The notes under the pieces are model-generated. The model was not told where the DNA came from. It was given only the letters and a program-made list of their open reading frames with translations, and did not search any database. Made by a program: the position numbers and the translations under genes. A stretch of 64,000 bases of DNA, taken from positions 1-64,000 of the forward strand of contig JABGQA010000065.1 in NCBI GenBank assembly GCA_018644665.1. Direction: 5' to 3'. The stretch is from Candidatus Poribacteria bacterium. Lineage in GTDB: Bacteria; Poribacteria; WGA-4E; GCA-2687025. Of this stretch, positions 42,335-51,737 are shown piece by piece. Each line of letters starts with the position of its first letter. Positions within the stretch are counted from its first letter, which is position 1.

Positions 42335-43117
42335 GTGAACAAGGGTTCAGCAGTAGTGTGGCTTCTGGGGGCCGCGCTGGCGGTCGGGTCGGCGCCCGCG
42401 ATCGGCGCCGAGCATGATGCGGCGGACGTGGATTCATACCCCGTGGTCGGACGCGGGCCGATCGAGATGGACATCGACCTCGAGTTCGGCGACTGGCGCC
42501 TCGCCAACGAGGTGCTTGTGATGGGCGAAGATAGCTGGGAGCCGCTGGGCGGGACATGGGACGACGAGGACGACCAGTCCGCCACCCTACAGATCGTCTG
42601 GGAACCGGGCGGGCTGTTTTTCAAGTTCATCGTAAAGGACGACGAGTTCATCGCCCAGGGCGGGAACCCGTGGGAGAACGACGGCATCCAGATGGCCATC
42701 GATGGGAGCGCCGGTGAGATTCCCGCCGGCTTCCCGAACGGGACCACGCATCTGTACAACTTCGGCATCGCCGACGGCTGGCAGCCGGAGGCGGGCGACT
42801 TCCAGGGCGACGCCGAGATCGTCATGGAACGCGACGACGCGGCGGCAGAGAATCAGTTCGAGTGGTACATGCCCGTAGAGATATTCGCCGAGAAGGGCAC
42901 GGTGCTGTCCGGGGGCATGGAGATCGCCTTCGCCATCATCGTTAACGACTCGGACCCGGGCGCCGAGGGGCAGACCGGGTGGATCGGCTGGGGGAACCAC
43001 ACGATTGTCTTCGGGAAGCAGCCCGAGGAGATGCAGACGCTGGAACTGCAAGACGAGGTGCTCGCCGTAGACGCGGCTGGCAAGCTCGCGACGGCGTGGG
43101 GCGCGCTGAAGCGCTAG
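42335..43117 (+). CDS. Secreted CBM9/DOMON-like carbohydrate-binding protein
   Basis: In this 260-residue protein a signal peptide ends near AIGAEHD (about residue 25). The rest is a beta-sandwich with many Asp, Glu and Trp residues. Blocks LQIVWEPGGLFFKFIVKDD, NPWENDGIQMAID and FEWYMPVEIF match the family-9 carbohydrate-binding/DOMON-like domain. This domain binds sugars or haem and usually accompanies secreted glycan-degrading enzymes. Here it stands alone, between a predicted deacetylase and an MBL hydrolase. It ends at a strong hairpin. Confidence 0.8.
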   Translation: MNKGSAVVWLLGAALAVGSAPAIGAEHDAADVDSYPVVGRGPIEMDIDLEFGDWRLANEVLVMGEDSWEPLGGTWDDEDDQSATLQIVWEPGGLFFKFIVKDDEFIAQGGNPWENDGIQMAIDGSAGEIPAGFPNGTTHLYNFGIADGWQPEAGDFQGDAEIVMERDDAAAENQFEWYMPVEIFAEKGTVLSGGMEIAFAIIVNDSDPGAEGQTGWIGWGNHTIVFGKQPEEMQTLELQDEVLAVDAAGKLATAWGALKR

Positions 43118-43135
43118 ATCACCGCACGCATTGGA

Positions 43136-43165
43136 GTGAAGGGCGCGGGGAACCGCGCCCTTCAC
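43136..43165. terminator. Bidirectional terminator hairpin
   Basis: GTGAAGGGCGCGG-GGAA-CCGCGCCCTTCAC is a perfect 13-bp stem with a stable GGAA tetraloop, 18 nt after the CBM9-like gene stop and 39 nt before the convergent MBL gene stop. Confidence 0.75.
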
Positions 43166-43204
43166 CACTTCAGACGGGGCCGAACCATGCGGGGCGGCTG
43201 GCCT

Positions 43205-44074
43205 CTACTGCGTCAGGCTGTCGTAGAGCGACCCCACCCACCGGTCGGGGTTGATGAACCCGCCGCCCCACTCGTCGTCGTAGTCGGCGTTTGGTTTGGC
43301 GGCGATCGCGTCTTCGCGGCTTGTCCCGGCGTCGATTAGGGCCTGCACCCGATCACGACAGGTCGTCAGCACGGCGCGGTAGTGGCGGAGGTCCCCCGGG
43401 CCGGAGAGCGGGCCGTGACCCGGGATGATCTTCGTGTCGCTGTCGATCAGAGGCGTGACCTCGTCCACCGCGGCAATGGCCCCAGCGATCGACCCACCGC
43501 TCCCGACATCGATGAACGGGTAGCGACCGCTGAAGAACGTGTCGCCCATGTGGATCACGTTCGCGTTGCGGAAGTGAACGACAGAGTCGCCGTCCGTGTG
43601 CGCGTTGGCGACATGGAAGACGTGGATGTCGTCGCCGTTCTGGTGGAAGGTCACGGCGTCGCGGAACGTGAGGACCGGCAATGCTCCGGCCGGGCCGTCG
43701 CTCAGGCGGACGCGGACGTTCTCGTGAGCGACGATCGCCGCGCCTGCCGCCGCGATGTTCTCGTTGCCGCCCGTGTGGTCGCCATGATGATGGGTGTTTA
43801 TCAGGAAGCGCACCGGCCTATCCGTCACACTGCCGACGGCGGCGAGTATCTTCTCCGTCAACGGCGCGAACTGGTCGTCTATCAGGAACGCGCCATCATC
43901 GCCGACGGATAGGCCGATGTTCCCGCCTTGCCCCGTGAGCATGTAGACGCCGTCAGCGACTTCGTTGACGCCGATCGTGACGTCGTCATCTTGGGCCGAG
44001 GCTGCCGATACCAAGGCGGCGAGCAGGCAAGCCGAAACCAATGAGCGCGCGTTCAGTAGTCGTGCGTAAGGCAT
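43205..44074 (-). CDS. Secreted metallo-beta-lactamase-fold hydrolase
   Basis: In this 289-residue protein a signal peptide (1-27, ending SAASAQ) precedes the zinc-binding sequence THHHGDHTGGNE (His95-His100), the His in VANAHTDGD, the Asp in HMGDTFF and the His in IPGHGP. All ligands of a dinuclear MBL site are present. Layout and spacing match the periplasmic MBL-fold hydrolases found with cyclase-like or quinoprotein-relay proteins rather than a dedicated beta-lactamase. The substrate is unknown. It is divergent from the next lipoprotein gene. Confidence 0.88.
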   Translation of the reverse strand: MPYARLLNARSLVSACLLAALVSAASAQDDDVTIGVNEVADGVYMLTGQGGNIGLSVGDDGAFLIDDQFAPLTEKILAAVGSVTDRPVRFLINTHHHGDHTGGNENIAAAGAAIVAHENVRVRLSDGPAGALPVLTFRDAVTFHQNGDDIHVFHVANAHTDGDSVVHFRNANVIHMGDTFFSGRYPFIDVGSGGSIAGAIAAVDEVTPLIDSDTKIIPGHGPLSGPGDLRHYRAVLTTCRDRVQALIDAGTSREDAIAAKPNADYDDEWGGGFINPDRWVGSLYDSLTQ

Positions 44075-44210
44075 AGGGCCCCAATCGTGTGGTCGGCGCT
44101 CTCATAGCTGATGTGCGCCAGCGTTCCATTGCAGCCCGCATGCTACGTTCTGCGGCGGTCTTGCGGCAACGAAGGGCGGCAAACGCACAAACGAACGAGG
44201 GAGGTCTCGA

Positions 44211-44927
44211 ATGCTTGGACAGAGGGTCGTCTCGATCGCTGCGATTGGTTGGTTGGCGGTGTCCATGTCCTGTGGGAGGCCCGCTGGCGTCGGAAACCAA
44301 GAGTCGCCAGATGCGCGCCCTCCCAAACCGCAGATCAGGAAGCCCCAAGTGGAGCAGCGGCGCGAACGCCCCGCCGACCCGGCGCCGCCAAGCGGTGGCG
44401 GGGGGCGTCGCGACCCGATTTGGGCGATGAACACTGCGTGGGGCGAGAGCGACGACGGGCCGGCGGGACTACACTCGGCGGATGTGCCAGTCCTCCGCTA
44501 CACCCCCGGAGATGCGCCTCACGCGTCGGCAGTGCAATGGCGCCGCTCTTCGGAGGGAGGGGACAAGGTGATGATGGCGCTAGGCGACTATGACGGCATG
44601 AATGGCGTGGTGCGCCTGTTCGATGACGAGACACCGGAAGCTCCGGCGCGGCCGAACGTCGGCGTGCAGTTGCACCCCAAGGGCCCCAGCTACTTCGTCG
44701 GCGGCAATGTCGGCATCGGAACGACGGAGCCCACGGCGCGCCTCGACGTCGACTCGGACGCGATCCGCGTGCGGCGGCCGCGCAAGAAGGGCGCACTCGG
44801 GCCGGGCGAAAGGGGCGAGATCGTCTGGGCGCGAGACGACGCCGGGAAGCATTACATCTACGTGAACGTGGACGGCACCCAGTGGCAGGGCGTAGAGCTG
44901 ACTCTGAGCGAGCCCGCGCGTCCGTGA
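44211..44927 (+). CDS. Putative lipoprotein with a tail-fibre-type GNVGIGTTEPTA motif
   Basis: GGGAGGT precedes the ATG by a few bases. The signal ends in a lipobox-like VSMSC (Cys21). A Pro/Arg-rich linker (25-65) and a beta-rich C-terminal domain follow. The motif GGNVGIGTTEPTARLDV (about 165-181) is the one commonly seen at the start of tail-fibre or surface-adhesin stalks. No intramolecular chaperone domain follows. The protein is probably surface-exposed; its function is not known. Confidence 0.6.
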   Translation: MLGQRVVSIAAIGWLAVSMSCGRPAGVGNQESPDARPPKPQIRKPQVEQRRERPADPAPPSGGGGRRDPIWAMNTAWGESDDGPAGLHSADVPVLRYTPGDAPHASAVQWRRSSEGGDKVMMALGDYDGMNGVVRLFDDETPEAPARPNVGVQLHPKGPSYFVGGNVGIGTTEPTARLDVDSDAIRVRRPRKKGALGPGERGEIVWARDDAGKHYIYVNVDGTQWQGVELTLSEPARP

Positions 44928-45009
44928 CGTTGGCCGGGCGCGCGGCCGCCTGTATGCTTGACGCCTGCGCGCGCTCCGCCATAAACCGACCACCAACCGG
45001 ACACGCAGA

Positions 45010-46959
45010 GTGGACACCGACACAGCACTACAGGAAGCCCACGCCCTCTGGCGACAGGCCGATTACGAAGGGGCCGAGCGCACCCTCCGCGCCATCGTGC
45101 GGCACGATCCGGCGCATGTCGACGCCACGCACGAGTTGGGGGCGCTTCTCGTGCACGTCGGGCAGCATCAGCTCGGTGTTTCGGTTCTGAAGCGCGCGGC
45201 TACCCTGGATCCCAGCGCCTCGCGGCTCAACGCTCTCGGGCTGGCGCATGTGGCTGCCGGCGATCTCGCGCAGGCGCTCACCGCGTTCCGGGCCGCTGTG
45301 GGCGTGGACGCAGAATTCGCAGAAGGCTACAACAGCCTGGGCCGTGTGCTGGCGCATGCCGGACATATCGAGCCGGCGGCGGGCGCTCTCGCCCGAGCGC
45401 TGCAACTGGACGAATACTCCGCGTCCGCGTGGGACAGGTTCTGCGCGGCCCTGCGGGAGGCCTCCTCGCCCGGGGCGAATGACCTCCTGGCGGACGAGAT
45501 CGCGCGAGGGCTGTCGATCGCCGGGGCGCATCGGGCAGAGCTTGTCACGTTCGCGATAGGGATCGTCACGGCGGATACCGCGCTGCAAGTGATCCTGCGC
45601 GCCGCCGCGCTGGGTGAGATGGAGACCGTCCGCGCGAACCTGATGGGCGACGCGGTCGCGCGCGTCATGGACGGCTCGTTGATGGCTCGGCTACTCGCCG
45701 TTGGCGTGCTCCCAAGTCGGCCGTACGAAACGCTATTCACGGAGCTGCGCCGACGCTTCGCGCTGGACATCCATGCGGGGCAGTTCGGCGCGAACCACGA
45801 CAAGCTGCCGTTCCTGTGTGGTCTCGCGCGGCAGTGCTTCCTCAACGGGTACGCGTGGCACGAGCAGGACGACGAATTCGCCGCCGTGCGCGCCCTCGTA
45901 GGCGAGACGGCCGCCGAGATCGAGAGCCCGACTCCTACGACCCCGCTCCGCATCGCGATACTCGCCGCGTACGCGCCTCTGAGCGCCTTGCCGTACGCCG
46001 CCGGCATCGCTCGATACGCCGATGCGCAGGCGTCGCCAGAGTTGCATGACCTGGTACTCGCGCAGATTGAGGAGCCCGAACGCGAGCTGCGCCTCTTGGC
46101 GGGGGACGCGGCGTCCGCTGGCGAACTCCGGGGTGGCGCGCGCGTGCGCTGGGTGGATCCGCCGCCCATGCAGCCCGTCGCGCTGACGGCGATGCTCGGG
46201 CTACGGTTCCCTGACCTGCGCCGTGAGGGGTTCAGCGGGCTCGACAGCCCCCGAATCCTCGTGCACGGCTGTGGGCCGGGGAAGGACGCGATCGCCTGGG
46301 CGCGGAACGTCGAGAACGCGTCCGTCGTGGGCGTCGAGCAGAACCCGGCGGAACTGGGCTTCGCCCGTCGCAAGGCTGAAGAGCTGGGACAGGCGAACGT
46401 GGAGTTCGCCGCGGCCCCGCCAGAAGGCGGCTTCGACCTCGTGGCGTGCCCGATGCTTCGGGGCTCTGGGGGAGACGCCGCGTCCGCCCTTGGCGCGTTG
46501 GTCGACTGTGTCCGACCGGGCGGATTGCTGCACGTGAGCATACGGGCGGAGGCCTCGCGACCTCACATCACGGCGGTTCGGGAGTTCGCGCGCGAGGGCG
46601 GCTACGACGACACGGCAGCCGGCATACGCGCATGCCGACGCGCGTTTCTCGCCCTGCCAGACGAGACCGAGTGGAAGGGCGTCTCCACGCACTTCGATGT
46701 TCACACCCGCGCGGGATGCCACGCTCTGTTCTTCGACGACGGATCGCCATACACGACGATCCCAGCTCTGGCCGCGGCGCTGGAGGCGCACTCGGTTGAG
46801 TTCCTCGGGTTCGAGGACGAGGGCGCGTTGGCCGCGTACCGCAACACATTCCCGCGCGACGAGACCGCCCGCGATCTCGACGCCTGGGCCAAGCTCGAGG
46901 GCGACGCCCCCGCGTTGTTCATGCCGGTGTACACGTTCTGGGCGAGAACCGCCGCGTAG
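45010..46959 (+). CDS. TPR protein with C-terminal class I SAM methyltransferase domain
   Basis: In this 649-residue protein, residues about 1-150 contain at least four TPR units (AHALWRQADYEGAERTLRAI, then similar). The middle is helical. A Rossmann methyltransferase begins at about 415: ILVHGCGPGKDAIAWARNV is the SAM-binding motif I, with an acidic loop VVGVEQNP, and FDLVACPML in place of motif IV. The GTG start at 45010 has only a weak SD. Proteins with this order resemble TPR-methyltransferases that modify proteins or small molecules. The acceptor is unknown. Confidence 0.8.
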   Translation: MDTDTALQEAHALWRQADYEGAERTLRAIVRHDPAHVDATHELGALLVHVGQHQLGVSVLKRAATLDPSASRLNALGLAHVAAGDLAQALTAFRAAVGVDAEFAEGYNSLGRVLAHAGHIEPAAGALARALQLDEYSASAWDRFCAALREASSPGANDLLADEIARGLSIAGAHRAELVTFAIGIVTADTALQVILRAAALGEMETVRANLMGDAVARVMDGSLMARLLAVGVLPSRPYETLFTELRRRFALDIHAGQFGANHDKLPFLCGLARQCFLNGYAWHEQDDEFAAVRALVGETAAEIESPTPTTPLRIAILAAYAPLSALPYAAGIARYADAQASPELHDLVLAQIEEPERELRLLAGDAASAGELRGGARVRWVDPPPMQPVALTAMLGLRFPDLRREGFSGLDSPRILVHGCGPGKDAIAWARNVENASVVGVEQNPAELGFARRKAEELGQANVEFAAAPPEGGFDLVACPMLRGSGGDAASALGALVDCVRPGGLLHVSIRAEASRPHITAVREFAREGGYDDTAAGIRACRRAFLALPDETEWKGVSTHFDVHTRAGCHALFFDDGSPYTTIPALAAALEAHSVEFLGFEDEGALAAYRNTFPRDETARDLDAWAKLEGDAPALFMPVYTFWARTAA

Positions 46960-46972
46960 CCATTCCCGGCCA

Positions 46973-48103
46973 CTATTCCGTTGCCCCGCGGGCGACGAGG
47001 AAATCGACGATCTTGCCCTTCTCGCTCTGACGCGCGTAGTGCAGCGGGGTCTGTCCGAGGTCGTCGCGCGCGTTCATGTCCGCTCCGTGATCCAGTAGCA
47101 ATCCGACGACGCGGACGCCTGAGTTGCGGTCCGCCGCGAGATGTAGCGTGGTCCGGCCGTCCTCGACGCGGAGCGATGGGTCAGCGCCACGGGCCAGCAG
47201 CCACGTGGTCGCCTGCACGTCCTCGTGCCGGGCGGCGCCGAGAAGGATGGGCGCCAGGTCGTACTCCCCGTGTCTCAGCAGCACGTCGCAGATGCGCGAA
47301 TACCGGTCGCCTTGCCGCCGCATCGTGCGCAACGCCTCGTACAGCGGCCCCTCGTCGGGAGGATTCGCGGCGCGGTCCAGCAGCAGTTCGACAAGCGGGA
47401 GATTGCCACTGTGACCGGCGGCGACGCTGAGGGGTCGTAGGTAGGACTCCGGGGCCGCCTCGGCGTCGGCGCCCCAATCGATGAGCAACCCCGCGATGTC
47501 CGCGAGGCGTGTCTCAACAGCCCCGTCTGACCGGCCGAGCGCCGACTGCGCGCAATACACCAGGGCCGTCATGCCGTTCTCGTCTTGCGCCTTCGCGGTC
47601 GCAGGTCGGACGTTGAGTTCCCGGCGAACCGCGTCCACGGCGCCGAGGGCCGCTGCGGTATAGAACGTCTCCGGCGCCCCGCGTTCATGGAGCAAGTCCA
47701 CCAGGCGCGCAACACCGGATCGCGCGGCGAGGCAAAGCATGGGCATACCCATCGCGCCCCGTGCGCCTGGATCGGCTCCCATGTCGAGCAGGTATGTCGC
47801 GACATCGCCAAAGCGCGACGCCTTTGTCTCCGTCGCCCAGGCGAGGGTCGTGCCGAGGAGGCGTGTGAGGTCAGGCGATCCGTCGCGCTCCACGGCCGCA
47901 CGCAGAGCCGCGATGTCGCCCTTCTTCGCGGCCGCTTGCGCGCTCATCGGCGCACGGGGATTCGTCCGCGCGCGCCGTGTGGACGCCCGTCTACGACGGT
48001 TGACGCACGCGCGGCATCGCGCCGCCTTGCCGTCGGGCGCCTTGCTGCTGCTGTTGAAATGCCCGAGTGGCTTCTCCTCGTTGCAGCCTGGGCAGAGCTT
48101 CAT
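46973..48103 (-). CDS. Ankyrin-repeat protein with an N-terminal zinc-ribbon-like domain
   Basis: Residues 1-36 (CPGCNEEKPLGHF, then CRACVNRRRR) form a CxxC-CxxC zinc site of the kind often found beside HNH nucleases and in small nucleic-acid-binding proteins. A basic linker leads to ankyrin repeats (about 50-376), with the clearest units at the C-terminus (TTLHLAADRNSGVRVVGLLLDHGADMNARDDLGQTPLHYAR). No nuclease domain is present. The product is cytoplasmic and probably mediates protein or nucleic-acid binding. It is convergent with the TPR-methyltransferase (13-base gap) and divergent from the Gfo/Idh gene. Confidence 0.85.
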   Translation of the reverse strand: MKLCPGCNEEKPLGHFNSSSKAPDGKAARCRACVNRRRRASTRRARTNPRAPMSAQAAAKKGDIAALRAAVERDGSPDLTRLLGTTLAWATETKASRFGDVATYLLDMGADPGARGAMGMPMLCLAARSGVARLVDLLHERGAPETFYTAAALGAVDAVRRELNVRPATAKAQDENGMTALVYCAQSALGRSDGAVETRLADIAGLLIDWGADAEAAPESYLRPLSVAAGHSGNLPLVELLLDRAANPPDEGPLYEALRTMRRQGDRYSRICDVLLRHGEYDLAPILLGAARHEDVQATTWLLARGADPSLRVEDGRTTLHLAADRNSGVRVVGLLLDHGADMNARDDLGQTPLHYARQSEKGKIVDFLVARGATE

Positions 48104-48264
48104 CGCGAACGCCTCCTATCCCGTCACCCGGCGCGGTCCCAAGGGGATACGTGGACGTGGACGGCGACGGTACGGCCCGCGTGGGGCTGTGCGTCAGCGC
48201 TGGGCATGCCCTACAATCTGCGCTGGCACGACTGACCTGGCTGATTGGCGTCGAGAGGACAGGC

Positions 48265-49236
48265 ATGAACGCGTTGCGAGTGGGGATCATCGGATCGGGC
48301 GGGATGGCGCGGGCGCACGCGAACGTCCTCGAGAACACAGCGGACGCGCGCGTGGTCGCCGTGGCTTCGCGAAACGCCGAGACCGGCCAAAGCCTCGCCG
48401 ACGACCACGGAGCCACCTTCTACCCGAACTCCCGTGACGCGATGCGTCGTGATGACATCGACGGCGTCATCATCTGTACGCACAACGACTCCCACGGCGA
48501 GATCGCGCAGGACGCCCTCACCCACGGTAAGCATGTCCTGACCGAGTATCCGCTCGCGCGATCGATCCAGGAAGGCGAGGACACGCTGTCTCTCGCGGCG
48601 TCCGAAGGGCTGGTGTTGCGCGTGACGCACTCCGAGGTGACTTCCGCGGGGCACCTCGCGTTGCGGGAGGCCGTCGCGAACTCGGGCGACCTCATGTTGT
48701 ATGCGTTCCATCGCCTTACGCCCGGTCGAGGCGCTCGCCCGGAGATTCTGCTGAATCTGCCCGTGTCGGGGCCGCCCGCGCACTTCTTCATCTACCACAT
48801 CTATGCCGCGGTCGACCTGTTCGGCCCCGCCGAGTGGGTGGAGGCGTCGGCGCAGTACGAAGGGCTCCGCGAAGGCGGCCGCTACGACTGCTTCGTGAAC
48901 ACGATGACCGTGGGGTTCGCGCGCGGCGGGCTCGGGACGTGGTCGTGGGCCGGCGGTGTGGCTACGGAAAACGCCGACCAGCATGAGCGCATCGTCCTCA
49001 CGGACGCCACCCTCACGCGCGAGGGCGGGCGGTGGCTCCGTTCCACCGGGGACGGCACGGAAGACATCGCGACAGTGGATGCCGATCTGCCCTCGAAACA
49101 TGACCTGTGGGTCCGCGAGGCGCTGTCGGGCGACAACGATCAGGCGCTCGTGGATGGGCGCGTCGCGCTCGACGCCATCCGCGTCAGCCTATCCGCCGAA
49201 CGCGCGATGAACGAGGGACGGCGCATCGAGGTATAG
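48265..49236 (+). CDS. Gfo/Idh/MocA-family oxidoreductase
   Basis: The ATG at 48265 (323 aa) follows GAGAGG and directly opens the NAD(P)-binding loop VGIIGSGGMARAHA (6-19); the ORF track extends upstream without basis. The N-terminal Rossmann domain and C-terminal beta-sheet domain (about 120-320) have the usual size. The family EKP motif reads EYPLA here, so the usual catalytic Lys is replaced by Tyr, as in the biliverdin-reductase-like branch. It probably oxidises a sugar or cyclitol, or a related substrate. The next gene follows after 13 nt, suggesting co-transcription. Confidence 0.88.
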   Translation: MNALRVGIIGSGGMARAHANVLENTADARVVAVASRNAETGQSLADDHGATFYPNSRDAMRRDDIDGVIICTHNDSHGEIAQDALTHGKHVLTEYPLARSIQEGEDTLSLAASEGLVLRVTHSEVTSAGHLALREAVANSGDLMLYAFHRLTPGRGARPEILLNLPVSGPPAHFFIYHIYAAVDLFGPAEWVEASAQYEGLREGGRYDCFVNTMTVGFARGGLGTWSWAGGVATENADQHERIVLTDATLTREGGRWLRSTGDGTEDIATVDADLPSKHDLWVREALSGDNDQALVDGRVALDAIRVSLSAERAMNEGRRIEV

Positions 49237-49249
49237 GCGCGGAGAAGGG

Positions 49250-50110
49250 ATGATGGGCGACGGCGCGCTATCCATCACGCTGCCCGGCGACGGGCCGACG
49301 GTGGAGTTCGTGACCATCCCCGAAGGCCCCTTCCTCATGGGCGACGTGATGGGTCGCAGCCCCGAAGCTGACACGCGGCCCGTGCACGAAGTTTGGCTCG
49401 ACGCGTATCGCCTCGCCACGACGCCCATCACCAACGAACAGTTCGCGTGGTTCACGCGAGAGACCGCGTACATGACCACCAGGGAGCAACCGGGCGGCGG
49501 CCCTCCCTACTGGCATCAGTATGCTGAGCCCGGCCGGGAACTCTACCCAGTCATCTGCGTCAACTGGATCGATGTGGCCGCCTTCGCCACGTGGGCCGGA
49601 TGCCGACTCCCTACCGAGGCGGAGTGGGAGAAGGGCAGTCGTGGCGGCATCGAGCGCGCCGACTACCCGTGGGGCGACGCCGAGCCCGGTGACCACTGCA
49701 ACTGGCGCGGAGCCACCGTCAAACCCGACGTCGTGGCGCTGAACGGCCACGGGTGGGGCATAACGCCCGTAGGATCGTACCCGCCGAACGGCTACGCCCT
49801 GTACGACATGAGCGGGAATGTGTGGGAGTGGTGCTCCGACGCCTACAGCTCGACCTACTACGCCGACGCTCCCGCGCGGAATCCCGCCGGACCGACGGTC
49901 GACGAGCACGGCTCGCCGGCGCCGATCGTCACGTGGGACGGCTCCGACCACCTCGACGCCGACCCCGATGTGTACAGGTCCATTCGCGGTGGGTGCTGGG
50001 AGAACAACGCGTTCGGCATCCGCTGCTGCGAGCGCATCTACGCGCGGGCGGGCTCGCACCGTAAGCCGTTGGTGGGCGGGGGTCGCCTCGCGATGAGCAT
50101 CGACGCCTAG
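49250..50110 (+). CDS. Formylglycine-generating-enzyme (SUMF1/FGE-sulfatase) family protein
   Basis: In this 286-residue protein the start is either of two adjacent ATGs, with GGAG and AAGG just upstream. Hallmarks of the SUMF1 fold are FVTIPEGPFLMG, PVHEVWLDAYRLATTPITNEQFAWF, CRLPTEAEWEKGSRGG, GNVWEWCSD and RSIRGGCW. The family includes sulfatase activators and non-catalytic or sulfoxide-synthase-like members. The usual C-terminal catalytic Cys arrangement is not clearly present, so a non-FGE role is possible. No sulfatase lies in the window. It shares overlapping stop codons with the convergent three-Cys gene. Confidence 0.88.
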   Translation: MMGDGALSITLPGDGPTVEFVTIPEGPFLMGDVMGRSPEADTRPVHEVWLDAYRLATTPITNEQFAWFTRETAYMTTREQPGGGPPYWHQYAEPGRELYPVICVNWIDVAAFATWAGCRLPTEAEWEKGSRGGIERADYPWGDAEPGDHCNWRGATVKPDVVALNGHGWGITPVGSYPPNGYALYDMSGNVWEWCSDAYSSTYYADAPARNPAGPTVDEHGSPAPIVTWDGSDHLDADPDVYRSIRGGCWENNAFGIRCCERIYARAGSHRKPLVGGGRLAMSIDA

Positions 50111-50880
50111 CCGGCCATCCCCGGCAGCAGCAGTTGCGGCGACGGCGCGGGATGGCTCTTCGGCGGGGGCGTGACGGGCGGCATCTCGTCCCACGTCCTG
50201 CCTTCGAACTCGCGTCCGGCTTTCTTCCTGTGCCGTCCGCCCCACTGCATGAAGTAGAAATGCACGCCGTCGGCGACGCACCGATCGCGCACGTCCGTTG
50301 CCCACGAGGCGTCCATTGGACGCGCGCCGGGCCCGGACTCGCCGCCTACGATCACCCAGTCGATGCCTGTCAGGTCGATGTCGGGAAATGGGCCGAGTAG
50401 CGGGACTAGCGACAGGAACTTCACGTGGCCCGTCGTCGCGCGGAGCTGATCGACGCGCCACGCGTAGTCGTCGTTCTCGACGCTGACGCCCATCCAGATG
50501 TGCGGCGCCCACGGCAGTGTCGGGTCCAGGTCGAGGAGGCGTTCCGAGCGTTTCGTCAGGATCTGGTACGTGTGCCAGTCCGCGGCGCGCATCGTGTCGA
50601 ACATGCGGAGAATGAACTCGTCCGGCACGTCCTCATGCAGGAGGTCGCTCATGGAGTTCACGAAGATCATGCGCGGCCGCTTCCACGTGAGTGGGATCTC
50701 CAGCGCGTGCTCGTGCAGAGCCAGGTCGAAGCCCTCGGCGTAGTTGCGCTGGCCCATCGCTTGCAGGCGCAGGGCTACGCGTTCGGCGTAGCAGTTCTTG
50801 CACCCCGGGCTGATCTTAGTGCAACCCGTGACGGGGTTCCACGTCGCTTCGGTCCACTCGATGTCAGACTTGTCGCCCAC
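50107..50880 (-). CDS. DUF5131/phage Gp37-Gp68-like three-Cys-motif protein, copy A
   Basis: This 257-residue protein has an N-terminal [12 protein letters not shown] box followed by the three-cysteine motif Cys20-x6-Cys27-x2-Cys30 (GCTKISPGCKNCYAE). This is a radical-SAM-like cluster site with a wider first spacing than CxxxCxxC. Further family blocks are [53 protein letters not shown] and FMQWGG. It belongs to the phage Gp37/Gp68 (DUF5131) family, whose members commonly accompany TcmP. It is last of four co-directional genes, 40 nt after copy B. Its activity is unknown; RNA or DNA modification is inferred by fold. Confidence 0.9.
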   Translation of the reverse strand: MGDKSDIEWTEATWNPVTGCTKISPGCKNCYAERVALRLQAMGQRNYAEGFDLALHEHALEIPLTWKRPRMIFVNSMSDLLHEDVPDEFILRMFDTMRAADWHTYQILTKRSERLLDLDPTLPWAPHIWMGVSVENDDYAWRVDQLRATTGHVKFLSLVPLLGPFPDIDLTGIDWVIVGGESGPGARPMDASWATDVRDRCVADGVHFYFMQWGGRHRKKAGREFEGRTWDEMPPVTPPPKSHPAPSPQLLLPGMAG

Positions 50881-50920
50881 GGCGTGCCCCGATGGGAAGG
50901 TGTGCGTGTGGAGGCGGCCG

Positions 50921-51679
50921 TCAGATGCCGCGCAAGGTCAACTGCGGCATTCTCAGGCGCCGCGTGTCGGGCGGTCTAGGCATCTCGTCCCATGTCCTGC
51001 CTTCGAGGTCTCGTCCCGCCTTCTTCTTGTTCACGCCGCCCCACTGCTTGAAGAAGAAGGGGACGCGCTTCTCGCGGCATCGGTCGCGAAGGCCCGTGAC
51101 CCACGTTGGGTCCATCGGTCGCGCGCCGGGGCCGGATTCGCCGCCTACGATCGCCCAGTCGATCCCCGTGAGGTCGATGTCGGGCAGGGGGCCAAGCAGA
51201 GGTTCGAGCGAGAGAAACTTCACGCGCGCGCCGCTCTCGCGCAGGTGGTCGATGCGCCACGCGTAGTCGGCGTTTTCGACGCTCACGCCCATCCAGATGT
51301 GCTGCGCCCACGGGAGCATGTCGCGCATACTCGCTACGCGCTCTGAGCGCTTCGTCAGGACCTGGTACGTGTGCCAGTCGGCGGCGTGCATGGCCTGGAA
51401 CACGCGCAGGATGTAGTCGTCCGGGACGTCCTCGTGGAACAGGTCGCTCATGGAGTTCACGAAGATCATCTGCGGCCGCTTCCACTTGAGCGGGTCGCGC
51501 AACGTGTATTCGTGCAGCGTGACGTCGAAGCCGTTGGCGTATTTGCGCTGACCCATCGCCCGCAAGCGCAGGGCGAGGAGTTCGGCGTAGCAGTGCTTAC
51601 ACCCCGGGCTGACCTTCGTGCAGCCGGTGACGGGGTTCCACGTCGCTTCGGTCCACTCGATGTTCGACTTCTCAGCCAT
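50921..51679 (-). CDS. DUF5131/phage Gp37-Gp68-like three-Cys-motif protein, copy B
   Basis: In this 252-residue protein the register is identical to copy A: WNPVTG, Cys20, Cys27, Cys30, [69 protein letters not shown] and FKQWGG. All conserved blocks are intact, so it is probably functional. It lies 58 nt downstream of tcmP and 40 nt upstream of copy A. Its differences from A are spread evenly, implying an old duplication rather than recent gene conversion. Confidence 0.9.
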   Translation of the reverse strand: MAEKSNIEWTEATWNPVTGCTKVSPGCKHCYAELLALRLRAMGQRKYANGFDVTLHEYTLRDPLKWKRPQMIFVNSMSDLFHEDVPDDYILRVFQAMHAADWHTYQVLTKRSERVASMRDMLPWAQHIWMGVSVENADYAWRIDHLRESGARVKFLSLEPLLGPLPDIDLTGIDWAIVGGESGPGARPMDPTWVTGLRDRCREKRVPFFFKQWGGVNKKKAGRDLEGRTWDEMPRPPDTRRLRMPQLTLRGI

Positions 51680-51737
51680 GCCTGCCTTTGGCGCCCAGCA
51701 CGCACACGCATAGCGGCTTCAGCGCGGGATACATGGG

